From Sisyra terminalis (lineage: Eukaryota; Arthropoda; Insecta; Neuroptera; Sisyridae): DNA of 64,000 nt. The translations under genes and the position numbers were made by a program. The stretch covers positions 50,478,630 to 50,542,629 of the forward strand of contig OY292274.1 in the NCBI GenBank assembly GCA_958496175.1, given 5' to 3'. Positions 10,613-23,130 of the stretch are shown piece by piece. The stretch's first letter is position 1; each line of letters opens with the position of its first letter. The notes beneath the pieces were generated by a model. That model did no database searches and was not told the DNA's origin. It saw only the letters and a list, made by a program, of their open reading frames with translations.

Positions 10613-13069
10613 AATATTTCGAAAGTATTCAGTAACTATCAATGCAATTACGTTAAATTATCTGGTGTTCCTGTGAAATCACTTCTCAGCATATAGCCTT
10701 TAATTCAAGAACCTATACTAACTTCAAGAACCATCGACTCTATAGGGAAGTTGGATAGCGTATGTATTTGCAAAAACATAGCAAAAAGCTGTATCTTCTT
10801 ATAGGCTTACAATGAAGAAAAAAATCGTGACAGTAAATCTATATTCCTTCATATTTCCCAATGTTAAATCTCATTAGCTGTTAGTTTTATTGCATGTAAG
10901 AATAACATTTTAATGTAACACCAAAAATGCTAAATGTTTAAAATATAAGTTTGGTTTTATTGTAAGGAAGCCTTCGAAATATAATTTACCAAGTAAAAAA
11001 TCGCCCGAGTTCATAATAAACACTTTAATTTATTCAACTTAATAACCATCTATTATACAACAAACACTTAAAAGGATTACTAAGACGATAAGACCTAGAA
11101 AAAAGTTCCGAAAAGTGTACCACATTCCCTATAGAGTCAGTAGTCCTTGACTTACTCCTTCTAACAAATTTATTATACTTATGAGATTGATTTACCCGTG
11201 AGTCAAGAGGAAAATTCAAGTTGCATACCTGAAACAAGAAAAAAAATAGGTTATTACTTCAAAAGGTATAATATTGACATCGGAAAAGCTCTTGTCTTTC
11301 AAAGCTTAAAAGTGTTATTTAAACCCATTCTTTAGTTGCTGCTCTAAATTAGAACTGGCAATATTACAAAAGTGTGCAAAAAATGAAGGTAAAACTTTAG
11401 GTTATATGCTTCCATTGATCCATCCGGTTGGGTGGCATTCTTTTATATTCCTAGAAGATTTTATACATTTTACTATTCTACAAGCCCCCTCATTCATTTG
11501 TAACCAAGCCTTTTGTTTGTGTCATTAACGTCAAAGGAGCCGGTCGGTGTCGGAGCTCTACTTGTTTCCTGATTACTAACGAAGCAAAAGATGTATTTAT
11601 CCACAAACTCATACTACTTTCGCCATTTTTAAACAACTTATTCCATGTTTCGTTTCGCTTCGATTAATTTCATTTTTCAAAAGAGGATTTTTATTAATAT
11701 TATCGGAAGCCTCTCATTTAAATAACCATTAAATTTTCTAATATATGAATCTATAATTTAATATTCATAACATCAATAACTACACCCTTTGTTATGTTAA
11801 TATAATTTTCTTGAAGCAAAAGAAACTTAACATCGTAAAATATTACATGCTTTGTATTGTAATATTTATGTGTTGAGTAGCTACATCAATTAATCATATC
11901 ATTATTTAGTAGTTAATTAAAAATATATCGTAGAATCAAATTAATTTAACATTTAATTCTTGCAGATTACAATGAAAATAGTTTCAACAATTAAAAACGA
12001 AAATTAGTAATTTGATTTAAAATATTTGAATTAAAATGAAATTAATTTGCATTTTATTTGCATATATAAATATTATTATACAACTCATAATATGACCTCT
12101 AAATAATATTGTTTTATGAAATTAATTCAAAAATTTAGAGTAATAACTCCTTAGTTCTTTTTTTACATACGTTTGTAATTTCGAATTGAATAACTGTTTG
12201 AAAATCTATCAAAATATTATGTTTACAACATTACAATTTTGATTTTTTTAAAGAAAATAACTATTGATAAAAGACTTTTCTCATATGATTTTTATGAGTT
12301 TTCATAATGTTTTTCAATTCTTATCTTTATTTTTTTGTTTTTTTCATAGTAATTTATGATGTCAAATTAAGCGACATTACTTTAATAGAAAACAAGAAAG
12401 TGGTATTTAAAATAACCACTAAATTTTCCCATAAGAATGTTTTTCAAGCACACAGCTTTCTTAATTATTAATTTCCAATATAACAATATTACAAAAAGAT
12501 TTTTAAGTAAAAAAATATTAATAAAGCGAGAAGAGTCATAGGGAAAGCAGATATACCATCCCAATGCCAATTATATTATTGTATTATATTAATGAAATAA
12601 TGCTTAATTTCTTATATACTACTCGTTTCATTGCACTTAATTTTAAACAGCAATATAATAATTAACAAACAATTTATTATAGTTCAATAAATGTTAAGAC
12701 GACATAAGGTACAAAATGTGAATTTCACAGATAAAACATCAAATTAAATTCCATGAAATTTAATATCCAAAAAAAATTTCTAAATTTTATAGACCTTTTT
12801 ATTTTCCTAAAAATCTGTAAATGAATCAATCAAATATTTTACGTTTATATATACTTAGGTTAAGGACTCCATATATATCGGGACCACCATAAGCATATTC
12901 TTAAATAAATCCCTAAATTTTAGAGTATTTTAAGCTATGTTCAATTTAAAGAATTTTATAATAATTTTTCTGGCAAAAATTAGCTATTAAATTCATAAAA
13001 AATATTAAAACCTATAAAATTATCAGCATTATCTAAAAAAAATCATTCTTAAGACCTTGTAAAAAATGA
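10613..13069. other. AT-rich non-coding stretch
   Basis: No gene or element recognised. A slightly less AT-rich patch at about 11400-11600 shows no open frame or repeat structure that I can interpret. Confidence 0.65.
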
Positions 13070-13494
13070 TTATAATATGGAACACAGGGTTTTAAATATG
13101 GGCCAGGGTTAATTTGATTTATGTAATGTTTTGACAATGCGTAAGTTTATATCAGCCAATTACTTACAGTACTAATGTTAAATTAATTGTTTATCATGTG
13201 AATAAGTAACATTACCTTTAGAATGATTTACCCATCTTTGAGTTCAATCCATTTTTACAACAAGCACTATTTCTAGTAATGATGATCTAAAAAATTTGTT
13301 CAAAAACTTGGAATGCAAATGAGTAAAAAAGTACACACCCACTGGTTGCCGTTATAATAATCAATCAATAGACTGTTGGGGGCTTAAAGTTTAATATGAT
13401 AAAACTTTTAAATTAAAATAACGAATATTCTTTTTGAACTACCGGTAGTCTATATATAAAACCGGTCCATATTTGGTACCCTTATTCTATGTAT
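13070..13494. mobile_element. Probable MITE with imperfect terminal inverted repeats
   Basis: AGGGTTTTAAATATGGGCC at 13086-13104 matches the reverse complement of 13464-13482 (AGGGTACCAAATATGGACC) at 15 of 19 positions. The similarity extends outward at lower identity to about 13070 and 13494. The ~425-bp interior has no coding potential. No target-site duplication is clear, so boundaries are approximate and the superfamily is unassigned. Confidence 0.4.
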
Positions 13495-16400
13495 AATAAA
13501 CAAAGTTTTTATTTTCCATTTCTTTATAATATCCATCGTTGTAAGCGACTTAACGATTTTTAGCAATTTTTTAGAAGGATAGATATAATCTTACTCCGAT
13601 TTACTTCGATCCGAATAATCAAGGGATAGTCAACGTGCTTATTATTATTCGATCAAAAAGCTGAGACTATTTAGTTTAAAGCTAAAATTTATGAATTTAT
13701 CACCTTACAACTAAAGTAACTTTCCTTCCTGTAACAAATTTTTCCAAGCACTGCAAACTAGGAGAGGAGAAATCCTTTTTTTTAAACGTATTTACACCTA
13801 GGGACAACGATCTATAACTGTTGTTCCGTCGCTAGATGTTGCCGTGCGTTATCATATTTGGTCGAATATCGGTTGCTCTTCGCTAAATACATCAAAGTAT
13901 TGTTACAATTGAAATACTTTTTACCACAGGTCATGTCACTTAAAGGTTATTCGATATAAATGCGCCTTTAGAATTAACCAATACGAACTTTGAAATTCAT
14001 AGTTTTCCGAAGCATCTACCAGATAAATTTGTTTAAGAAAATACTATTTTAAAAACAACCCGCACGTAATGTTCACTTCTAAAGTTGCACCAAACATACT
14101 ACCCCAGTATGTCTGCGCCAGATCCAGGTAAAACGGAAACAATGGCGTACTTCCAAACTTCCTACAGTTGCACAGTGAAAAATTAGTCATTTTATCAATA
14201 TTTCTAAGTTTTCTACCTTCACAACCTTATTGGAACCATTTTCAGTTGGGATCTAAATAATAACCATCGTTTTTCAAAAAATGGGAAAATGATTGATGAG
14301 TTTTTAGGTGCGAAATGTTGATAAACAAGCTCGGATTGTGAATTGGCCATTACGATCCCGACTTGAGACGGAGCAATATGTTATATTTGGCAAAATTCCA
14401 GCTTGGAACATCTTCGTTACAATACGTGAATATAAATGAACACCATGCACCAAAATTGTCGTTAACGACAAATCGCGAGATCTTATTTGAAAGAACATCA
14501 ACGTAAATATCACTTGATATTTTTTATACTGGAACATGTAACAGTTAAACTTTTCAACGTTTTCTTAATGATATGTGAGCTCTTTTCTGTTTCGAGCCGT
14601 TTCGTTTTATTTTACGGGTCATAGAATCAACTAATAGCGGCTCTGTTTATACAGAAGTATGGCAATGGTTAAATTGAATAATTTATTTTTATATTATGTC
14701 TTGTACTTCAACTTTAATTGCCTTCGTGAAAATTTATATCAAATTTTCTGCTCTTTTATTTATCGGGTGCTTGTATTTATGTTTTAAAATTATTTAAAGC
14801 CCAGTTTCTTCACTATTAAAAATTTCTAACTTTAAGAAACAACCCCCCATTATGAATAAATAGTTTAACGTATTTATTCCCACAGGAAATAAATTTTATT
14901 TAAAGTAAGAAATTACTGTTGTTTCCGCAGTTTACATTAATATATTTATATTTAGAGAAGAAATAGCAAAGTTTTAATTAAAAGTGAAAGATAATAATAT
15001 AAAAGCAAGATTAAATGAGGTTGTGCCGCATATTTATTAACATATGAAAATATTTTACAGATAACAACTAAGATGCGCTTAAAAATATATTTCAGTATGC
15101 ATTAACCTTATTACTTCAGTATCAATAAATTTTTAGATTTACGAATAAAAAAGATTTGACAGAAATGATTGCATCAACCTGCATAAGTTATTTTTTAACT
15201 CATAAATTTCTTAGTTTAATGTTTGTTTTTTAATTAATTTGATTTTTAATACATCGACTTGATTTCATTGCTATTGCATCAATGAATGTTTAGATGAGTC
15301 GGTTTTATACAGAAAAAAAATATTTTCAATTTAAAAATAAAATAAGTTAAGTAAATTATTTAAGACATTTTTCTTCTATTTCTATATTTTTAAAAATATT
15401 AACATGTGTATATTCATTTTCACGCACAAAAATCTATATTTTTCAGAAAAGTTAATCTTACGGGATGTGAAATATTTTTATAACCATAACATATTGATTA
15501 CTATGCAAAATTGTAGCTTAGTTTTTCGATAAAACGATAAAACCTAGTTCGAAATGATCCTAGGAGTTTTAAACTTCAACAAAGCAAAGTAGTTTACCAA
15601 TACTAAAATTTGTTTAGTTAATTTTTACTTTCCCTTTCTAAAAGCGAATTTTGGAAATAAAACTACTATTTTGGTGAATCCTTAAAGATCGATATAAAAT
15701 GTCAAGATCGTTGTTAACCAATTAAAGCTGTTACCGTGCATGCCAGATGCCATTATTTTATCGTTAAAAATTTTATCGCATAGGTCCTTTAATATTTATT
15801 CTCTATCCAACTTGACATTATAAACGATTTCTTGTAATATTTTATTTCTTGATAACTATAGCAGTATGAGTACTTATAATATTTAAGCGGTTTAAATCCA
15901 TTTTAGATAAAATTATTTTTACATAAACCGAAAGGGTGTTGTGATCATTGAGTTGACTGTAATCTCAAATGTTAAATAAAAATATCGATTAAAATAATAT
16001 TTTGAAACATGATAAGATATTCAAACGTAAAGAAACGAAAATAAAGTATGTATTTTCACTCGAATAAGTAACGAAAATTTTACAACAAACGATTTCCGAT
16101 AAGCAAGAAATACAAATATTCGAAATGGATTTTTTTATGAATAAAAAATATTCAAAAAACTCGAAATCCAAATATACAAATATATCATCTTTAAGTATAT
16201 ATAGAAAAGAGCTGCATTTTCATTTCAAAAATAGTTTCCTTCAATAAAAGTGAATGGATTTTCCAACAAATGAATATGTAGTTCTTAAATTCGCGGAAAA
16301 CTAAAAGCTTTTTTTTCAGATACATGCCTTAAAAGAAAATTACAGTTAAAGATAATTTTTTTTTTTCAATAGAAAATCCGTAAACATAAAAGTGTACATT

Positions 16401-16730
16401 GTAGATGTATCCTTACGGATACAATTGTCTTCTTCTGTGACTAAAGAAAACGCAATTTCTAGCTAAATTCGGTACTCAACGAATGCCAAAAAACTATGTA
16501 ATCGTTGAAAGAAAAAGAAAGACCAAAAAAGAAAATAGCTACTGCTTCATCTCTTTCTACAAACAGTGGTATATGGCCATCGCATCACAATACCGAAATA
16601 ATATGCTCTATGTTTAAAATTATGATACCTACAGCGTATAACATACATAGTTTGTTCAAAAGCAAGAAAAGTTTATTAAATGGAAAATTGGAGTTTAAAC
16701 TTTGGTAAGAGTTACTAAAATGCCAAGTGA
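13495..16730. other. Non-coding stretch, partly less AT-rich
   Basis: No gene identified. About 13770-14650 is less AT-rich and has a 77-codon minus-strand open frame (14304-14537) with a fairly balanced composition, but I recognise no motif. A 7-bp stem (ACATACT-ACCCC-AGTATGT) lies near 14094-14112. The rest is low-complexity AT-rich DNA. Confidence 0.55.
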
Positions 16731-17090
16731 AAAGTAAACCGTATATAAATCGAAAAATTTGACACCAAAAACATGAAAAAAGTATTTGGAATACTTTAAG
16801 ATTGATGCTGGAGAAGAATGGAGAAAATTAAATGAACGAATCGAATTACAAACATGGAAATTTTAAGAAGAAAAAACTATTATCGTTATGGTAGCACGAT
16901 GAAAAGCTAATTGGATTGGCCACATTTTATAGGAAAAAGATTTGTTCTTGATGTTGTAGTAGGGAAGTAGGAAGGTTCTAAGAAAATAGGAAGAAAATGA
17001 ATTGAGATCCTGGATTTAACAAAAATCCAGGAGAAATACAGGCTGTCTTAATTGAAGAACCTTGCCGGGGGTAGATAACGCCAAAAAAAA
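16731..17090 (+). pseudogene. Degenerate LINE C-terminal remnant (NWIGHIL type)
   Basis: CWRRMEKI is intact at 16806-16829, followed in frame by a stop and TNRITNMEILRR; KANWIGHIL is at 16903-16929; and 17001-17066 reads ILDLTKIQEKYRLS-stop-LKNLA. This order matches the tail found in many animal LINE reverse transcriptases (WCWRRMEKISWTDRVTNEEVL ... ANWIGHILRR ... LLDDLKEKRxYxxLKEEA). Upstream, KYLEYFKI at about 16780-16803 fits the preceding (R/K)xLEAFEM segment. Several stops and at least two frameshifts make it non-functional. It is a different family from the 4205-4612 remnant. The polymerase core is absent. Confidence 0.7.
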
Positions 17091-19643
17091 GCATCGTTGT
17101 ATATTCAGTATATCCATATAAATTAATTTTGTAAGTACATGTAGCATAAGGAACTATTTTTGATAGGAAATTATTTCTTTATTAATTTAAAAAAAAACGA
17201 TATAATATTAAACGATATAACATTAACATTGATGTAAAAATGTGTAAATTTAGTTTTCACAAAATAAATAATTAACGTTGCTTAAACCAGAGTGACATGA
17301 GGAACTACTTACATGTTAAATACCGATTTCACTTACTTTAGAAGCAATAAAAAATGAAACATGGAACTTATTTTCGATATTTTTTTATCTGAAAGGACTT
17401 ATTTACTTGTCCTTATTCTCATTTAACAGGTATAAATAGCTTAAAAGTTGTTAAAACATATCCTTAAAATTTAAAGCAACTTCACTATAAATATACCAAA
17501 AATGTTTTTCTTGATTCCATAAGAAAAATATCTACGATCTCTCGCCTTTAGGTCCTTCTTTCCCTCCAACATAATCAAAAGTTTTATCTTAAAATCAGAA
17601 ATGAGAAGCCGTTTTAACTTAATTAAAAATTAAATATTCAACCTTTTCGTCGCTCACGTCTTTAGTACCTACAATATTATTTTAAAATTTATTTCCGCGA
17701 AAAATTCTCCATCGTCGGTTGTGTGGAGTTAAAAACAAGTTATAAATTATATGGGTGGATTCATTTTCTTTTTTACAGAAATACAAAAAAGAAAGAAAAC
17801 GCTTTAATGGTGCGGCTATTAGTGGTAGATTTATTCGTGAACTTCGCTACGATATCTTCTATCAACATCAACGCAAAAACGTTAAATTGCAAAAACATCA
17901 AAAAATATTTAACTAAAACCACATGGACTTTAAATAGTGTGGAAGCTAATTGAGAATTTATTTTAATATTTTTCCGGTATTTTATGCCATTTGTGTTTAT
18001 TTTTTATATTTACGCTTTTTGGTATCATAAAGTCTGGAGGGGTTTTTATTTTATTTTTTTGTGACAACTCTTTACGCGCGTTGGAAAATATTTGATTTGT
18101 GTTCAATATTTAAGTAAATATTTATCGAATAACCGAGAAAAGTGCAAACGAGCCAAGATTTATTTACTTTCACTTTGAAACGTCTATTTTCAGACGTCTG
18201 ATTTTCGTGAATTGAAATTATCAGTTCGTTGCACTTGGGAAAAGACATTGAATGTTAAGTGCGACACTTTTTCATGCCAAACCAACATATGTTTGAAATT
18301 TTCAAAACTATTCATTGAACATAAAATGTAAGCCGCTAGACCGAAATTACATAGCCGGTTCGTCCTTGACTCGGCTAATTTTAGATTTTAAAACTCTCCA
18401 CCATTAATTTCCAAACAATGATATTATCAATCTGCTATATTACTCGTATAAATCATGACTAATAGTTTTCTTTGAACAATATAAACGTTTTTGCACATTC
18501 AATGTTAAGTCCCATCAAACGAATCATGGTCTAATTATGTCGTCTGTATTGAGAAGTGACTTTTAAAATTATATTATTCAAACCATAAATTTGGCTAATA
18601 AAAGAAATATTTTTGGTAATTACAGTTCTGCACTGTTGAGTCTTAATGTTTGATATATTCCATATTTATGTTTGCTAATTAAAACTACTGTTTCTGCCTG
18701 TGCATATTAATTAAAAATTAACTATCTACTGATAATTTAGTTTTGATTTAATTTGATGAAATTTCAAATAATGTTTCCATCAAATAAGAATAAATACTGG
18801 CAGTTGTAAATTGTAATTTAAATAAGAAATTGAGTTTACATTAATCAATCAATGAAATAAAATAAAACCATTTAAGTAAGTAGACGATTAACATTCTATG
18901 AGTGAAAGAATTGACCCACACATAAAGTAGGTATATTATCTTAAACTAAAAAATTATTTCCTCTAAAAAAATTATTTTTCAGTAAAACTTATTTTCTAAA
19001 AAATATATAACTAACAAATTGTATTACTTGTTTTTTTTTTTTTTTTATTTTATTTTATTTAAAGTCACTGTTTAACATCTTGGTCATTAATGACTAAATT
19101 AATGACTTGTATCTAGCCACAACTTCATGATTTTAATTTTTAGAATTATGATCTTAGAACAATAAAATAATCTATTTTAATATTTAGTTATCATGATAAT
19201 AATTTCGTATAGGTAAGCTTACTTCTTCTAAAGCCCTTATAAAATATATTTTTCTATACGAAAATATGAAGTGAAAAAATAATCTGGCAACCAAATGAAA
19301 GACAAAAAAATCGAAAGAACAATAAAGAAGGATGAAAATGATATAACAAATCAAAAAAATTTTCTACGTTTGACTATACGGATGTCCAAACGACAATTTG
19401 CACGACCGCAAACAATTGAGTTATGAACCATAAAACGTAAATTGATCTTTATAAAACTTATAACGTAACACTTCTACCGCTCTCTTAATTTATAGTCCAA
19501 AGAGAACTTATCATTTTTGTTTGAAGCAAATTTTTTGTGGGTAACCTGGAAAATGGAAGAATTCCACACCTTTACCCAACAAATACCGATTGGTTACTGA
19601 CTAGCTACTTCAACGAGAGAGTAGAACTTATTCATAATTTAAA
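17091..19643. other. AT-rich non-coding stretch
   Basis: No gene recognised. A 76-codon open frame (17723-17953) lacks any known motif. A T-run followed by TTTTA-like units at about 19030-19060 could be the minus-strand A-tail of an unrecognisable retroelement, but no body is visible. A 12-bp palindrome (GTCATTAATGAC) is at 19083-19094. Confidence 0.6.
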
Positions 19644-20190
19644 CTATAAAGTTTGACCCTTTGGCAAGTAGATTGAGAAGTCACTTCCCAAATATATTTT
19701 TAATTTGTTTGTCGCTGGAAAATTTTGTAGATCATTTCTATATAATTCGTTTTCATTCGGATTTAATATTTTTTTCAACCTGGAGGTTGGTTTTGGGACC
19801 ACAAAAGTGAAGCAAAGATCGTTTGCAGGACACTGGATTGTAATGGTACCATAGATCTTCGGATATAAATTTATCCACCTCAAAGTAAAGTTCAGCAACG
19901 TCCAACTACTTGCTTTTGCTACTTGGTGCTTCGTTGTGGCTGCTCAATCGAACTTTTCCACATGTTCACATGGTAAATCATTGTTATTCCCCTTGTTCTA
20001 TGTTGTCTTGGAGAAGAGAAAATAGTTATTAATTCAAAAATGCAGTAGAAGGGGATCGACGACCCGAAATTGAAAGGAAAAAAATAATTTAATATTGGAT
20101 TTCTGAAGGATGTTGGCTCTATGGTATAATTCCGTACCGCAGAAATTGCCAGCTTAGATTTTTTATTAGCCATCTCGTTGTCGAGGTTTC
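19644..20190 (-). pseudogene. Unassigned protein-like region broken by a frameshift
   Basis: Two minus-strand open frames abut. The first reads MANKKSKLAISAVRNYTIEP from 20173 and stops at 19919. The second, one frame over, is open from about 19950 and reads SSWTLLNFTLRWINLYPKIY and on to KGQTL with a stop at 19644. They overlap near 19920-19950, so a single frameshift would give one frame of roughly 180 codons. Pro, Thr, Ser and Arg content is higher than in chance frames nearby. I recognise no domain. Alternatives are a decayed host exon, transposon or viral insertion, or chance. Confidence 0.3.
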
Positions 20191-20844
20191 CGTTTTAGGA
20201 TAAGAGCCAGATAATAATTATCTAGCGATTTGCTATTTCGATCAATTTTTTAACAGGAGTAAAATACTTTATCCGTATTTTTGGATTCCACAAAGATGTA
20301 ATTGAATACTTTGATTTAGAATATACAATGGCCTTGTTAAGACTAAGTTTTACTTAGAAAGCTTTTTTCAATTTTTCAATTGAAAGCTAACTAATTTTCC
20401 AAACTAACAGAAGGGCTTTGGAATGAAATACAGTACGTGTTATTTCGGCAACAAGCAAAGATGAAAACCAAAGATGAGGAGAAAAAACTTCAAATTTTAC
20501 ATTGGGCTTACGGAGCAAGTAAACTCTATGGTACTAAGTGCATAATATTCATTCACTAAGTGGAAAGTTTGTAAGCAGAACGTACTTTTCAAGATATATT
20601 AATTGTTGTAAATTGTTGATAACTATTATTTTTCCGTAAAATGATCACAACCTAACACTAACCCTAACTGACAACTACCAAATGGTAAAAATTGAAAATT
20701 GAATGAAGTAAAAATACCACTTGAAACCATAAAAATAATCAGTTAATTCAAATTTGAAATAATGATTATATTTTACTCACACGTATGTGTTTATAATCTT
20801 TGATCTATGTATTTGCCGACATAAAAATTACATGTTTTTGCTTA
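20191..20844. other. Non-coding stretch
   Basis: Nothing recognised beyond AT-rich sequence. A short less AT-rich patch at about 20400-20540 has no identifiable coding content. Confidence 0.55.
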
Positions 20845-21118
20845 CAGTAAAATCTCGATTATCTTTGTACGGAGTATCCAGTTTGCGGATTTTCCATGCA
20901 TATTTTTCGAAATATTTTAGGGGAAAACACATATTTTTTAAATAATTAACAATTAATAATTAAATAATAACCATTAAGTATATTAAAAAAAAATTGCCTT
21001 AAAAATGTGTTTCATATGTTTTATTTTAGAAGTAAATGATTGAAGTTCGAATTATCCGGTGGCGTTTTCCGATAACCTAGGCCGCCTCTTCCCGCGATCT
21101 TAGGTTTAGGAATCACTG
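20845..21118. mobile_element. Tigger/pogo-like DNA transposon fragment
   Basis: After a TA dinucleotide, 20845 onward reads CAGTAAAATCTCGATTATC, close to Tigger-type termini (CAGTAAAACCTCGATTATCC), followed by GGAGTATCCAGTTTGCGGAT. At the other side, TTCGAATTATCCGGTGGCG and CCGATAACCTAGGCCGCC also fit the ATCCG-rich subterminal DNA of this group. The right end (CACTG at 21114-21118) is degenerate and lacks a clear TA. The interior is AT-rich with no transposase, so this is a non-autonomous or decayed copy. Confidence 0.55.
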
Positions 21119-23084
21119 ATCTAAAGAATACGGTATATAATAAGGAACTGAAAAGTTTAAAGACACTTCCAGTTGATTTGGGTCCATATGTAAAATTTGT
21201 TTTTGTTTTTTGTTACAACTCATTTAATCTTTCTCCACGCAGAGTAAATTATCCTAAAAAATTTCATCCCGTTTTACTACGTCCTTTAATTATATTTTAA
21301 AAAAAATAACCAGATGTTATAACCTGTTGCTTTTTAACTACCTTCAAATCAATGCCAATTTCATTTTTATGGTTGTCACTTTTTTTTATAATTTTCAATC
21401 AAATTAAAAATAGTCAATAACTTGTTAGAATATAAACTACATTATAGTATTAGTTTTTATTCCATTTTACAATTCCGCAACCTTTTGATATGCAAATTTC
21501 TTGTTTTATTATTGCATTTAAATTTAATTCGCATTGAAATTATTTTTTTTCATAAATTATGATATCATTATAGTTTTTAAATACCTCAAATTAAATTCAG
21601 CTTTTATTGCATAAAAAATACATTAATATTAATTAAAGTACTAAAATAACCAAAACCATTATAACAATAATTTAATTTACCTTATATAAATTATGATTTA
21701 ATATCTGTTATAAAAAACATATTGCCATCCTATTAAAATTGAAATACTGGTTTAAAAATAGAACATTACTTGTGACCAAAGATAATTACTTACGAAGGTT
21801 CATTTAAACGTGAATTCCCTACATATGTCAATGAAATAAAAATTTTATAAAAGAAACCTTAAATTGAGACAGACACTAAATGGATTTACATTATTTAGTG
21901 TTTAAATGTTAGCAATTTTGATAAATTCTTGTTTTTCCACACATTTATATGAGAATCCACAAATTTACATTTACGTTGTTCGCACTTTATGAAATAAATG
22001 ATATAAGCATAGATATAAAGTTGTCCTCGTTTGCTCAACGAAATAGTGACCCAATCTGCATTAAATATATATCACTTTACATTTATCCACAGACCTTTCG
22101 AACACCTTTTTCACACCTAGTGCTCTTAAATGTAAATAGCTAAAGGAATAAAGAAAATAGAGAGAGGCTTAAATAATTTTGTTATTATTATTAAAATAAT
22201 TAAAACAGCGTGTTTTGCATGCTAGTTTTAGGTCGTAAAATAAATCTTTATTTCAATGTAAATGAACAAAAGAAGAAAGAAGCATCTAGTTGGAAAAATG
22301 AGGACAAATACGGCTTTCATTTTCGAAATGAAGGAAGTTAATTGCTTTGAAATATGATAGCGTGAGAACCAATCAATCAGAATAATAAAATATGAATGTT
22401 AATTCAGTTTTATTTGGTTTGAATAATGTTTAAGACTTTAATATCGTTTAATTAAGTTTTAAATTACAATTAAATTCAATTGTATTCTTCGACGCATAGA
22501 CTCTAGTTCGTGGGATGAATTATTTAATAACAGTTCAATCATTAAATCGATTATATAAATTCGATTGTTCAGCTCAAAAGTTCAAAGCCGCTTATTTAAT
22601 ACAATGTGTTACAAATTCTGTAAAAATTGTCGGCAATAAAAATAAGTAGTTGAAGTAATCGAATTCAAAAGGAAATGAATGGTAGGAAAAACATATATTT
22701 TACCGTTTTTAAAACATTTATTATATTAGTTGAAATTACATTGCTTAATACTCATTATGAAGGTAAAATTTAAAAAAAAATCATTAGAAATAGACAATAC
22801 TGGGTTAGTATACAACAAATATATAACGTGAAACTATAAATTATTAATTAAAGTTTTAAATTGCTAGTTAATTAACAAGCATTAATTCTTTTTTACTAAA
22901 AATTGGGAGCAAAAATCTTAAAATGGTTCTTTTTGGACATGAGACAAAATGTTGATAATATATCTTCATACCTGCTAGTCAAGCGGGAAACAGTATCATT
23001 TTCTTGATAAAATTAAATTCATAATTTTATTGTATTTGAATTAGATAAAAAGGAGGAATTTCTTCCCCTTGTAGTGATTGGATA
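21119..23084. other. AT-rich non-coding stretch
   Basis: No gene or element recognised. Open frames are short and featureless. Confidence 0.65.
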
Positions 23085-23130
23085 CCTGGAAAGATTCACC
23101 AGGAAACCAGGAAAGAGACTCACGATACTC
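23085..23130. repeat. Possible DNA-element end with CCTGGAAA/CCAGGAAA repeats
   Basis: ATACCTGGAAAGATTCACC followed by AGGAAACCAGGAAAGAGAC resembles the repeated CTGGAAA/CAGGGAAA ends of a common invertebrate MITE type. Only one end is visible and there is no duplication, so the call is weak. Confidence 0.25.

Noticed and set aside
14304..14537. 77-codon minus-strand frame with balanced composition
   Set aside because: No recognisable domain in this or the opposite frames, and no extension across flanking stops.
19030..19060. T-run plus TTTTA units as a retroelement A-tail on the minus strand
   Set aside because: No retroelement body or target duplication could be identified next to it.
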